Assembly (NCBI GenBank): GCA_003313425.1 | Contig: NHZP01000039.1 | Coordinates: forward strand, 248,001-312,000 | DNA length: 64,000 nucleotides | Source: Pseudopyrenochaeta lycopersici | Taxonomy: Eukaryota > Ascomycota > Dothideomycetes > Pleosporales > Pseudopyrenochaetaceae | Direction of reading: 5' to 3' | Shown here: positions 49,527-60,580 of the stretch, piece by piece | Layout: each line of letters opens with the position of its first letter | How positions within the stretch are numbered: position 1 is the first letter of the stretch | Notes under the pieces: generated by a model | What the model was told of the DNA's origin: nothing | The model's database searches: none | What the model saw: only the letters and a program-made list of their open reading frames with translations | Program-made: the position numbers and the translations under genes

Positions 49527-51062
49527 ATGGCTTCCCGGTTGCGAGTGACATTCCTGCTACTCAAGTGCTTGGGCGTAATTGCTCAGACACAGCCTATCAC
49601 AATCCAGTCGACAGGTAACCCTATCCTTGCTGACGGATCCTACTTCTCCGCCGATCCAGCACCCTTCGTCGTGAACAACAGCCTATACATCCTTGCAGGT
49701 CGAGACGCAGCGCCTCAAAATGATAACAGTTTCGTAATCAACGAATGGGAGCTATTCGTCTCGAAATCAACTCCTAACCCAGCGGGCTCGGAATGGTCCT
49801 TCTACCCAGGAATCGCCAAACCAGAGGGGGTCTTTGCTTGGGCTGCTCCAGGGACAGCGTATGCTTCGCAGATTGTGGTGGGACCAAATGGGAAGTTTTA
49901 TCTGTATGCACCAGTTACAGAGGCGGCTTCACGCAACCAGGATAAATTTGCCATCGGAGTCGCTGTTTCAAATAGCCCGCTAGGCCCGTACAAAGATGCT
50001 CACCCTTCTGGTCCGATTCTCTCGCAATCCGTACCGTCGCCGGGCAACAATATCCAGAATATTGATCCTACAGTTCTTGTCGACGATGATGGTCGGGCGA
50101 TTATCTACTATGGCACCTTTGGAGCGCTCCGTGGATACCAAATGTCTAGCGATATGGTGACCATAACGTCTCAGGTCACAACTGTGACAAGTTTATCTGG
50201 CTTCTTCGAAGCTCCTTGGATCATGAAGCGAAAGGGCACATACTACATGCTGTACGCTGCCAATAACGCGGGCCCACAGTCACCTTGTACACCTACCTCG
50301 TACCACGCTTGCATCGCATATGGTACCGCGTCCTCGCCGTTAGGACCATGGACCTATCGCGGCGTACTTCTAGGCATCGTATCTTCGACAACATCGCATT
50401 CTGGCGCAGTCGAACTCAATGGACGATGGTACCTCGTATACCACACCGCCGACGCGAACACGGGTGGGCATTTCCGGCGTAGCGTTGCTTTCGATGAGAT
50501 GACTTTCGATGACACCCAGTCCCCTCCTCGCATCAATAAGGTTGTACAAACCCGTCGGCCAGCACCTGCCGCTCAGCCTGCTCGCAATGTTGCTCTGCGT
50601 GCCCGCCCAAGCTCTGTCGGCTCAACCCCCATCCAGTACTGGATCGCAGCCATCAACGACGGTAAAGTCCCAGTTAATCCCCTGCCACCGCAATACTGGT
50701 CCTCATACAACGGTGCCCAGTCACCGCAAACCTCCACCCTCGTTCTTACATGGGACTCGGCAGTGACATTGAATGGGGCGAGAATGGCGTTCTTTGCTGA
50801 CCAGCCCGCCGGTTCAAATGTTGGTGTTCCTCCACCGGCGAGCTGGAGGATGGAATATCTCAACAGTGCTGGGGCTTGGACAGCTGTTCCTGGAGTGGTG
50901 GGCTCGTATCCAACAACTGTATCGAACAACCCAGCAGAGGTCAAGTTCTCGCAGATTAGCACGACATCGGTGAGGGCTATCTTGACGGCGTCCGGAAGTG
51001 GAAGCCAGTTTGGTGGTGTGGGCGTAAAGGAATGGGAAGTTTTAGCTCCAACAGCTAGTTAA
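49527..51062 (+). CDS. Secreted glycoside hydrolase family 43 protein
   Basis: Intronless, 511 aa, with an N-terminal signal peptide (hydrophobic FLLLKCLGVIAQ, residues about 8-20). The five-bladed beta-propeller family GH43 (arabinofuranosidase/beta-xylosidase) is recognised by the catalytic base Asp in SADPAPFVV (about 43), the pKa-modulating Asp in NIDPTVLVDDDG and the catalytic acid Glu in GFFEAPWIMK. TSHSGAVELNGRWYLVYHT adds support. The C-terminal about 160 residues form a second beta-rich module around residues 350-505 with a galactose-binding-like pattern, possibly carbohydrate-binding. It likely trims hemicellulose side chains outside the cell. No other cell-wall-degrading gene is adjacent. 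Confidence 0.88.
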   Translation: MASRLRVTFLLLKCLGVIAQTQPITIQSTGNPILADGSYFSADPAPFVVNNSLYILAGRDAAPQNDNSFVINEWELFVSKSTPNPAGSEWSFYPGIAKPEGVFAWAAPGTAYASQIVVGPNGKFYLYAPVTEAASRNQDKFAIGVAVSNSPLGPYKDAHPSGPILSQSVPSPGNNIQNIDPTVLVDDDGRAIIYYGTFGALRGYQMSSDMVTITSQVTTVTSLSGFFEAPWIMKRKGTYYMLYAANNAGPQSPCTPTSYHACIAYGTASSPLGPWTYRGVLLGIVSSTTSHSGAVELNGRWYLVYHTADANTGGHFRRSVAFDEMTFDDTQSPPRINKVVQTRRPAPAAQPARNVALRARPSSVGSTPIQYWIAAINDGKVPVNPLPPQYWSSYNGAQSPQTSTLVLTWDSAVTLNGARMAFFADQPAGSNVGVPPPASWRMEYLNSAGAWTAVPGVVGSYPTTVSNNPAEVKFSQISTTSVRAILTASGSGSQFGGVGVKEWEVLAPTAS

Positions 51063-51333
51063 GTAGCCTATATCAGGGTAGATAGATCAAGATCTCACTG
51101 CGACTTGCTTGGAGCATAGCTCATGCACAACACAATCCGCTCGTTCGTCGCCTAGCCTGTTCGTGATAAAGAAGTGTGCTTGGTCTTAGAAGTGAGCTAG
51201 ACGTATGGGTGTAATATTCTATATCGTACAAATCGGTCTTGTCATTATTTACAGTCCATTATACGCTAAAACTAACACTTGTTTTCACGAGCCGACGTGA
51301 CAGTTCTAGCCGTTTGCGTGCTTGCCGCATACA

Positions 51334-54300
51334 CTAGCGCGTATGGCCTCTAGAGGAACCCAAATTCGAAAGCATCTGTGAATAGTGTTGGAGACACGCG
51401 CGAGTAGTAGGATGATTCTCCCCAAGAATGGCATTGTACCCATCGCATGCTCTTTCATACAGAGCTTTAGATTCGCCATAACGTTGCCGATGTGCAAGAA
51501 GATAAGCGAGGCAGTACACGCTCGTTAGCGTGTCTGGATGCTCAACACCAAGCACATTCTCACGAGTCGCTAGCGTCTGCCTGTGCATCGATTCTGCCTC
51601 CTCGTACTTGCCTTGCCTGTCCAGCACGAGCGCCAAGTTGTTCATGCTCGACAGTGTGGAAGGATGCTCAACACCAAGCACCTTCTCACGGGTCGCTAGC
51701 GTCTTCCTGTGCATCGATTCCGCCTCCTCGTACTTGCCTTGGCTGTCCAGCACTGTAGCCAAGTTGTTCATGCTCGTCAGCGTGGAAGGATGCTCAACAC
51801 CAAGCACCTTCTCACGGGTCGCTAGCGTCTTCCTGTGCATCGATTCCGCCTCCTCGTACTTGCCTTGGCTGTCCAGCACGAGCGCCAAGTTGTTCATGCT
51901 CGACAGCGTGTCTGGATGCTCAACACCAAGCACATTCTCACGAGTCGCTAGCGTCTTCCTGTGCATCGATTCCGCCTCCTCGTACTTGCCTTGCCTGTCC
52001 AGCACGAGCGCCAAGTTGTTCATGCTCGACAGCGTGGAAGGATGCTCAACACCAAGCACCTTCTCAGTAGTCGCTAGCGTCTTCCTGTGCATCGATTCCG
52101 CCTCCTCGTACTTGCCTTGCCTGTCCAGCACGAGAGCCAAGTTGTTCATGCTCGACAGTGTGGAAGGATGCTCAACACCAAGCACCTTCTCAGTAGTCGC
52201 TAGCGTCTTCCTGTGCATCGATTCCGCCTCCTCGTACTTGCCTTGCCTGTCCAGCACTCCAGCCAAGTTGTTCATGCTCGTCAGCGTGGAAGGATGCTCA
52301 ACACCAAGCACCTTCTCAGTAGTCGCTAGCGTCTTCCTGTGCATCGATTCCGCCTCCTCGTACTTGCCTTGCCTGTCCAGCACGAGAGCCAAGTTGTTCA
52401 TGCTCGACAGCGTGGAAGGATGCTCAACACCAAGCACCTTCTCAGTAGTCGCTAGCGTCTTCCTGTGCATCGATTCCGCCTCCTCGTACTTGCCTTGCCT
52501 GTCCAGCACGAGCGCCAAGTTGTTCATGCTCGACAGCGTGGAAGGATGCTCAACACCAAGCACCTTCTCACGGGTCGCTAGCGTCTTCCTGTGCATCGAT
52601 TCCGCCTCCTCGTACTTGCCTTGCCTGTCCAGCACGAGCGCCAAGCTGTTCATGCTCGACAGCGTGTCTGGATGCTCAACACCAAGCACCTTCTCACGGG
52701 TCGCTAGCGTCTTCCTGTGCATCGATTCCGCCTCCTCGTACTTGCCTTGGCTGTCCAGCACGAGCGCCAAGTTGTTCATGCTCGTCAGCGTGGAAGGATG
52801 CTCAACACCAAGCACCTTCTCACGAGTCGCTAGCGTCTTCCTGTGCATCGATTCCGCCTCCTCGTACTTGCCTAAGTCTGTTATGATAGAGCCAACGAGG
52901 CTTAAGCTTTCAAGTGTCCTGGAGTCATCAGCACCTAATGTCTTCCTTCGCATTTCCACAGCCTTTACGACTATGCCTTCTGCTTGTGCGTAGAGTCCTT
53001 GTCGCCACGCGTACCTCCCCGTGTTGTTCAACAGTAAAGCCCACTGGTCGTTCTTTCCGATAGCTGAACTTTCCTGCCCTACCATGGGCAGCACGTGTGG
53101 AAAAAGAGTCTGGCATCTCGGCCAGTTCGCGTAATCGCCATTAGGGAACTCCTGAGCCATCGCCTGTATAAAGGCTCGGTGCCATCTTCTATCTGCTTTA
53201 GTTGACCTAAGCCATGTTCGCATCGCGAGCTGGACTAGCCCGTGCATATCAAATTCATCTTCTCGTTTTGTCGTGCCTACTAGTGAGAAGGCGAGAAGTA
53301 TAGCTACATCCTCCTCAAAGTCAACGTCCTCTTCGAGTCTGCTGCTTGAAGTGTCATCTTCGTCCTCACTATCTCTATCCGTGTAATGACGAATCATGAA
53401 CTCGGGGATGCCTTGTTGATTGAAGAAACTCATAAACGAGAGGAGGCATGCCGCCGATGGTCGCTTCTGGCGGATATACTCGAAGGAGATTTGCCAAGTC
53501 GCGAGAACAGAGTTCAGCGCCTTCCCATCACGTCGCGTATCTGAGGCCGCCTTCTGGAGCAGCTGTACCTTTTTCTCGCCCCCCTTAAGCTCGCTGAAGT
53601 ATTTTTCGACTGACATCCGCGACCCAAGTCGATTGATATAAGCTGCCGCTTGGACGATGGCAAGCGGGATACAATCCAGAGCTTCAACAAGCTGTGTCGC
53701 ACCGTCCCGCGGCCCGTCTCCTAGTTTATTCTGTAGAAGTTCAACAGCCTCGCCTTGACTCATTGTACCGACTACAATAATGTCCTGCTGACGGCCTACA
53801 AGGCTTCGTGCAACATCAGCGTTCCGTGAAGTGACAATAATCGTTCCGTGGTCGCTTTGCGGTAACAACGAGGTTAGCGATACGCTCTGTCCATCCTTCT
53901 GCGACTCGATCGTAATCTCATCGTCGGCATTGTCCACGATCATCAACCACCGGCCATTAGTTTCATTACATAGCCACTTATAGACGAGTGGGATAATGTC
54001 TGCCGCGGCACCAGGCTGAGAACACAGCCCAACTCTTTCTGCGATGTCACAAAATGCCTCCTCTACCCGCGCTGAGTTGCTAGCATATACCCAGAATATC
54101 CATGTGTTGGGGGAGCTTTGTCGAACGCGGTGCGCATACTCGATCGCGAGCTGCGATTTCCTGCTGCTAGTTAGCGTTGGCCAAGCCTAGTGAAGGTCGA
54201 GTTGTACCCGAATCCTCCGAAGCCTACAAGCGCGGCCCGACCTGCTGGCTGCGAGCATCGCTTGTCAACCCTTGCGAGAATATCACCACGGTTGACATAG

Positions 54301-55283
54301 TCGTTGTCTTTGCGGAAGGGGACATTGCATGATGGTCTTAGCGGGGTTAAAGATTGGTCTGCAAGTCAACAAACGTTAGCGCATCGCCTGCAATGGAGGA
54401 CGCCGGCTCGGGTGTTAGAGTCCTTAGTTTTGAACCGTGCCCCAGCTCATACCGACTTGCGGACCTTAGTTGCGGGGTCCACCATTCTGCTATGCTAGGA
54501 TTATGACGTACCGGACAATTTATGGAGGCTTTCTAGTCCCTGTCCTTCCTTCCGCTTCTGTATCTCCTCCCTCAGCCGGAGACTCGCGTATGCTTCTCCT
54601 TCTCCATATATAAGCGATAAGAATACTCCAAAGATTCCCAGCAAACAATATACTTTGTCTTCCTTCAACGTCGTTGTGCGCTGAGCTGCCCAGCTCATAC
54701 GCTCTTCAATACTGAACTCAGTGAGACGTTGTCCTCTTAATGCTCTGACAGGAACGCGAGTAATCTCATGGACTTCTTGCTCTAACGACATCCTATTACC
54801 CAGCCGCTTGCCCTCCTTAGAAAAGAACTCAACACTAGCAGGTGCGAGGAGTTCTTGCAATGTCCAGCCTCGCGTGAACCATCGGCTCCGTCGAAAGGCT
54901 TCCTCCCATGTTATCCGGAAGGCCTCAGCGTCAGTAACCTCGTCTGGCACGGAGACATCCGATAGGTATACATAGCACTTAGATGCACGCTGGTACCAGC
55001 GGAACATAGAATTAATGGCTGTACTAAGCTCATCGCTAGTAGACTTGTCAATGCAACAGGTGTCTACCCAGAAATACTCGAGGCGATCTGCTGCGGCTCG
55101 TCCAGCGCAGAAGCGGATTTTGGCGTAGCCAGGCGTATCTTTTCTTGTCCCGGCCAGCAGCTCATTGTATGTGACTTCTTGACCTATGGTCCAGGTGTGC
55201 GATAGTATAGCATATGGAGGAGGCTCGTCATCGAAAGAAACTAGCTTGAAGTCGTCGCCTTGTAAGCGTTTTAGGAGACGCAT
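51334..55283 (-). CDS. HET-NB-ARC-TPR NLR-like protein
   Basis: Three exons: 55283-54512, 54358-54208 and 54160-51334, giving about 1249 aa. The N-terminal HET domain (about 1-230) shows PPYAILSHTW, YFWVDTCCIDK and RGWTLQELLAP. The second exon begins the NB-ARC with a GFGGFGKSQLAIEYAHRV P-loop that the 47-nt intron interrupts inside the Walker A codons. WLMIVDNADDE is Walker B. A linker of about 350 residues follows. The C-terminus has eleven TPR-like units of 42 residues (GKYEEAESMHRKTLATREKV onward) and a divergent last unit. HET is a cell-death effector domain in fungal vegetative incompatibility; NB-ARC with repeats forms a STAND switch and sensor. The whole protein is therefore a fungal NLR-like receptor. 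The reading frame is intact. Confidence 0.88.
51520..52905 (-). repeat. Eleven tandem 126-bp coding repeats (TPR array)
   Basis: The landmark CTCGTACTTG (plus strand) recurs every 126 bp at 51601, 51727, 51853, 51979, 52105, 52231, 52357, 52483, 52609, 52735 and 52861. Units differ at only a few positions, giving the variable residues T[R/T]E[K/N], HP[S/D]TL[S/T]S, LA[L/G/T] and D[R/S]Q. Because 126 is divisible by three, the array also leaves a long antisense frame open. Outer borders are approximate. Confidence 0.9.
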
Positions 55284-55996
55284 GATAGCCTCCGCATTTT
55301 CTCTCCAAGTAGAGAATGCTGGGCAATTTCGATCACACTGGAAGCGTGTTATCGTAGGAAACGCAGTGAAGCAGTGAGTGGTATATCTCTCAGCTTGCCC
55401 AAGATTCGTGGATCAGGCTGAAGCTCGATGGGCGCTTAGAGTGCACAGCCGCATGCTGCACGTGAGCGAGCCTGAGCTCGAGTCATGCTCCAAGCGAGCC
55501 TCAAGCTTGGTTGGTCTCACACGAGGCAGCTTACAATAGTAGCAATAAATCACAGCTAAGCGAGACATCCGATAGGTATCCGTAGCACTTCAATGCACGC
55601 TGGTAACAGCTGAACATAGAGTTGATGGCTGTGCTAAGCTCATCACTAGTACAAGTGCCGAGATCATTCTCTTCTTAATGTACCACACAAAATTCGTCGT
55701 GTGAATTTAATTCTTCGCTTCTAATTCAAATAAATAATAATTTCTTTGCGTATTATGTTAGTCGCTTGGCTTCCGTTTTCATAGCTGAATTCAATGTTAT
55801 ATGATCTGTGGCTTTGCTAGGAGAAATTGGTAACATTAACTGCTCGTACCGCAGTAGATGTTGAATCGATTCTCTATTAGTGTTACGTAGTCCAAATAGC
55901 TCTGCAGGTTGAGTCTTCTGTCTTCTTCAGACCGGATGAGGCGGCAACATGTAATTCGCCGACAGCGGTGATTCTTCAGCCTTCATTTCACACCAC
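55284..55996. other. Intergenic region with a HET-gene fragment
   Basis: Upstream flank of the NLR-like gene, with AT-rich sequence around 55.65-55.85 kb. It contains the duplicated fragment listed separately. No other gene seen. Confidence 0.45.
55562..55653 (-). pseudogene. Duplicated fragment of the neighbouring HET domain
   Basis: This stretch is nearly the same as 54952-55043 inside the HET domain of the NLR-like gene, in the same orientation, with about ten mismatches over roughly 90 bp by eye. It corresponds to the segment around the CYVYLSDVS block. No open frame is attached, so it is a relic of a local duplication about 0.6 kb away. Confidence 0.75.
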
Positions 55997-58190
55997 TTGT
56001 TCAGCCTCGTACTGTTGCCTGACCAGAACAGCCTCGACGAGCGCTTCTCACCACCATCATTACGATGGATTCTGAAGACGCTCCTTCCATTTAACAAGTA
56101 TCTGAATTTTCTTAATTCTATAAACACTTTGGGTGCCGCTACTCGCTCACGCAATGATGACGCGAGAAGGCATCGAGCCGTCTCACATCTGCCAAAAAGA
56201 AGCTATCGCTTTTACACGGCTGAACAATCGAACACGCGCCTTGACCATAACAAGAATGGTTTGCCTCAATTAGAAGGATATTCAAGTGAACATCAGCAAT
56301 TTCAAGTGAAAAAAGAGCAGGTGCTGTTGAACGGGTGGTGTTTGCATCAAGTCAACCATTTAGCAAAGCTTTATGACGACAAGACCTTCTCATATCTAGC
56401 CGTTGGAAGCGACACCTTATCGGCTCACTGACCATTATGACTGCTTGAGGCACTTGGCTTGCGTTGCATACAATACAGATCCAGATAGGTACATTACTAG
56501 TCATGTCACGGAGCATTGTTCATGTTCACATGTCTTGACGCCCAACAAAGAGCTTGACAAGATCATCCGCGATGGGGGTATCCCGCTCATATCAATTGAG
56601 GGTGGCGATGATCCAAGTGCAGTGCTGAATTTTTGCGTCCACACCCGGTCTATAACATCCAAGTACGTAGCCATCTCGCATGTTTGGGCTGATGGTCTCG
56701 GAAATCCGAAAGAGAACTCGCTTCCGTTATGCCAAATCAGGCGACTGAACGCGAACCTCTTAGCACTTCCGGAGTTGTTTGGGAAGGGTAAATTAGGTAA
56801 TTCTCGTGGCCTGTAAGCATGCTATTCAATAGATATGTGCTGATTGATGTCTAGGATCGCGTTCTTTTCTGGATGGATGCCTTGTGTATTCCTTTTAGTC
56901 CAGAGGAACAGCTACTCCGACTGATACAGATTGACAAAATTGCATCCATATACAAAAGTGCAATTACCAGTCTAGTTTTAGATGCTGAATTTATGGCCAC
57001 TGTGCCCAAGATCGATGCCTTCGACATAACAAATACAGCAGGCCCACGGCTTCGAGAAGTCTGAACGTTGAAGCACGTGCTCGTATGGCATGTAGCGTCT
57101 GGACGTCTTGCATTTGGACCTTTCAAGAAGGCGTGCTACAGCCTACCATTACTGTACAATACCTAAATACTGCGGTAGTTCTGGGTAGGCGCTCAACTAC
57201 CCACGGGCGATACGCGGAACGCTTCACCTCTGAGCAGCCTTTCGAATCAGACGATTCAGTTCTATTAGATCGGGAGACTAATATTCATAATATGCTGCCA
57301 ATGGGTAGTGGAGAGGACAGGCATTCATCTCTCCCCCAGTGCGAGTGCGTCGACATTGCTCTCGAAAGAGGCTTCAACACAACCTTTTTCAAAGAATCTA
57401 ACGAATTTACCACCGTTTGGAACAAACTCTCTGGTCGATCCACCACTATGACCAGATGTATTCCTCTGATTATCACGAATGTCATGGACCTGGACAATCG
57501 AGAACTGCTCAAGTATCACGACACTGGCGACATGTACTTAGCTATCATTCTCAGTCTACATCGACTGCCTCTGTCCTTATTTTTAGATAACGGCCCGAGA
57601 TAATACGGCGACAATCGAAATAGATGGGCTTTGGCGAAGGTTGGCTGGGACACTTTGGTAGGCGATGATTCATTGATCGTTGGTCCATCATATCTGCTGT
57701 ACCAACACGCACCTCAACACAAATCACCCAAGTTCCTGGTCTATGTAATTGATCGTCTCCATGACCTCGTTTGTTCATGCGCAATCTGAAAGTGAAGATG
57801 TTTTCTACACGTTCGAGCCATCAAGCTTGCTTGTAGATCAGCTGGATACCAAGCGGGTGGAACTCAACCTGGTTAGTCATTGAGAACAGCTTTCATCGAA
57901 ATTTCCCAAGCTTCAAACATGGAGCTTGTTTCTACATCTCAAAGGCCTGCAAATACAAGCCCGAGCACAGATTCCCAAGTGTTAGAGTGTGGTCTCGTGC
58001 TGACGAAACTCCTGAGATCCGTGTCGTCTTCAGTTCTCCAGTGCGAGTTCAGCAATCTGATAACAATAAATCACCATCCGTAGCTAGGAATCGTTTATAC
58101 AGCCTTATTCCCCTTCACCACAGGTTTGCCATCAAGATACATTATGATACCTACTTGACATCATCCAAATTACTCACTTTCTCAGTCTGA
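55997..58190 (+). pseudogene. Second HET-domain gene, disrupted by frameshifts
   Basis: HET-domain protein pieces follow one another in different frames. Frame one ends after LLNGWCLHQVNHLAKLY...KTFSYLA near 56400. A second frame continues with DHYDCLRHLACVAYN and KYVAISHVWADGLGNP (the classical HET start), then LFWMDALCIPF. That frame stops near 57062 (after GPRLREV). The next frame resumes with RMACSVWTSCIWTFQEGVLQ, the usual RRLWTLQEG block, and runs to 57603. Weaker pieces such as LAKVGWDTLVGDDSLI continue to about 58 kb. At least two single-base frame changes are needed, and the 56.8-kb intron join also fails to keep phase. The outer limits are approximate. It could be a pseudogene, or a gene with assembly errors. 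Confidence 0.65.
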
Positions 58191-59913
58191 TTCCACCATA
58201 GATCCCATACCCGCCTTCAAACCGCTACTAAGAAGGAAAAAGAGGTTAGGTTCAAAAATGTGAGATATGAACGCAGACGTAGCGCTGACTTTACCCGTCG
58301 CAACGGCATGGCTCTTAGGGTCTTTCTACTGCGCGGCAATGCTGCCCATCTATAAAGCCGTAATTCTTGTATGGTTCGCGTTCTACTTCATAGGAGCTGG
58401 AATTTTATTTATCGATTGGTGGGTCAGTGTTTTGGGTCTTGGATAGGCTGGCTGCTCGGAGGCATGTGCGCGCGTTTGAGGCGATAGCGGCTAAGGAACT
58501 CTTAGAACAAGGTGAATAGACTTCGGAGTCTTGAAGCGAGAGTCGAATAATATCTAGATTTAGGAAGTACACGTAAAGGTCAATTACTACAGCGCTAGAC
58601 AACCATGCCCATTCATTAAGACGCTAGAGAAAGAGGAAGGAGAGTGATGGAGGCCGCCTGCGGTGCATTGTGTTAATGTTTGGGGCATAGTCAACGAGGA
58701 GCCACTCTCTAGATCAAGCACACATTCTGATAAGAAGGGAATGTCAGTACCAACGATGATACTGGTTTCTAGAAGTGTCTATGACAGCCATGTACGCGGG
58801 CTCGTTACCCCAGCCCTTGTCACCTCTCATTCCAGACACTCGAATCTAGGCCACCTGCGTCTTCTTTTTCATTTTTCCGACGACCGCAAAGCTTACTTTA
58901 CAATATAACCTTATCCTTAACCTTATCTCTATAAGATCTAGCGGTACTATAATTAGCTAAGGTAAGCTCGATGGTTGAAGAGCCTGCTAACACGCAGGGG
59001 GCCTAAGGACATGCCCCACCACCGGTGACATTGGCATCTCAAGAAACATCAAATTGTCGCTGCTAAGACTTTGCGTACAGGCATCCAAGTTTCTTTCTCC
59101 TCATGATCAACACACTGTTGCTCAGTGAAGTACGACTTGATTAAACAGCAAATGTTTTCTAGGGTGGAAAAGATGTCGATACTTGAACGAGGTGCAGGGT
59201 GTCTCCCAAGTATGGTCGCTTATCGAGGTGGTCGGGCCGTTCTCGGTACGCTCTGATCTGTTGACGATCCGACTGCTAATTGTTGTATTTACCCAGATCG
59301 TATCTAGGTCCACAGCGGAGAAGCTCGTATTGCTCAGGCACATGTTCACCTTAGTTCAGAGTAAGCAGTAGATTGGGTGGCCTTACCGGATATTCGGATG
59401 CCTCGTACACTAGACGGAGCCGCGTAATTCTCGAGCGCGCAGATAGGTCCAAGGAGTAGACGGCACGTGCCCCAAGGATCAAGCAATGAACAGTACGAGC
59501 GAAGGAGCTCGTTCCTTACACGATGGTGAGCCTGGATTCTTGTCTTGCTTTACAACGTAGTGCACTAGCAAAAAGGACCTTCTCAATCGCGGTTCAATTG
59601 CCGTCGGATGCTAAGAGAAAAACCCTGTCACCAGTTTGTTTCCACCGAAATGGAACTGAAGCAGGTTCGCCACCGGCGCTGGGACACTGAGATGCATGCA
59701 ATTAGGTTCTTGAGGAATCCTTCTGCAAGGGGATTTGTATTATCGTACCCTGAGTATGCACACCAATATCAATACACCGTATCGAGCCGATGCCAAATAC
59801 TTGCGTATATATATGGCCAACTTCTTATGAACACTTCTGTAGGCGTTGCCGAACATTCCTACTGAAGTTCAACCAAACACGTCCGGTAGTTCAAATCTCA
59901 AACCGTAGTCGCC
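58191..59913. other. Gene-poor region
   Basis: About 1.7 kb without a supported gene; short frames only. A small cluster of AACCTTAT-like direct repeats lies near 58909-58935. The part just before 59914 is presumably the promoter of the secreted protein gene. Confidence 0.4.
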
Positions 59914-60580
59914 ATGGTTAATTACTCCCTTCCCATTCTGACCCTGCTTGCTCTGTCTGCCTCCGTAGCAGCCATTCCTACCACGGGATCGACCTCAACC
60001 GCTACGTTCACCTTCGCCCAATGGATCGAAGACATCATCGCCGACCCCAACGGTGACCACTTGACACCCGAAGAAGCCGTCGCCGCTAAGGATGCAGCTG
60101 TTGCTGCCGCCAATCCTTTGACTATAAGAGCCCCGCGATGCATGGACGAATTTGACTGGCCCAGGGCTAATGTACATCTCAAACAACCTTGCACACCACC
60201 CCTTCATGCTAACAGGGTATTTTTCTAGGCAAACGACGCCGCAGCATGCTTAAAGTATCTTGCCGACAAGGGCGCGCGAGGAATTAACTGCGGCATTGGT
60301 CAGAATCAGTATAACATACAGATGTGCCGCATCGGAAACGCACAAGTCAGTGCGTCCAAATCGACAAGCAGTTTCCAGCAAGCAAATTGGTGAGTACAGG
60401 ATGGCGTGTGCGCCATCTCACATGGTTTTGTTCTGAGTCTGACGGAATTCGTGTAGTAATGACGTCGCTCGTACCGGTGGCAAGATCTTCGACTCGTGCT
60501 GGAGATCTGATAATTCGATCAAAGGGGCCGAACTTTGCCTTGGTAATCAGTTGTTTCAAGTCAATATCTTAGGCCCTTGA
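59914..60580 (+). CDS. Small secreted cysteine-rich protein (effector-like)
   Basis: Three exons: 59914-60171, 60229-60389 and 60457-60580, with introns of 57 and 67 nt, giving about 180 aa. The N-terminus MVNYSLPILTLLALSASVAA is a clear signal peptide. An Ala/Glu/Thr-rich segment follows, then a cysteine-rich C-terminal half with seven cysteines (for example GINCGIGQNQ, IQMCRIGNA, QQANCNDVARTGGKIFDSC). The C-terminal pattern resembles small secreted proteins common in plant- or fungus-interacting ascomycetes. I do not know the family's function and infer only secretion and disulfide bonding. The second intron splits the Cys codon of QQANC, which supports that join. Confidence 0.75.

Noticed and set aside
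51530..52993. A 487-codon open frame antisense to the TPR array, Ser/Cys-rich and repetitive
   Set aside because: It exists because the 126-bp repeat unit is divisible by three and lacks stops in that phase. It has no domain and mirrors the TPR codons.
58909..58935. AACCTTAT-like short direct repeats, considered as telomere or transposon-end sequence
   Set aside because: Only about three imperfect copies, not the TTAGGG type and no terminal repeat partner.
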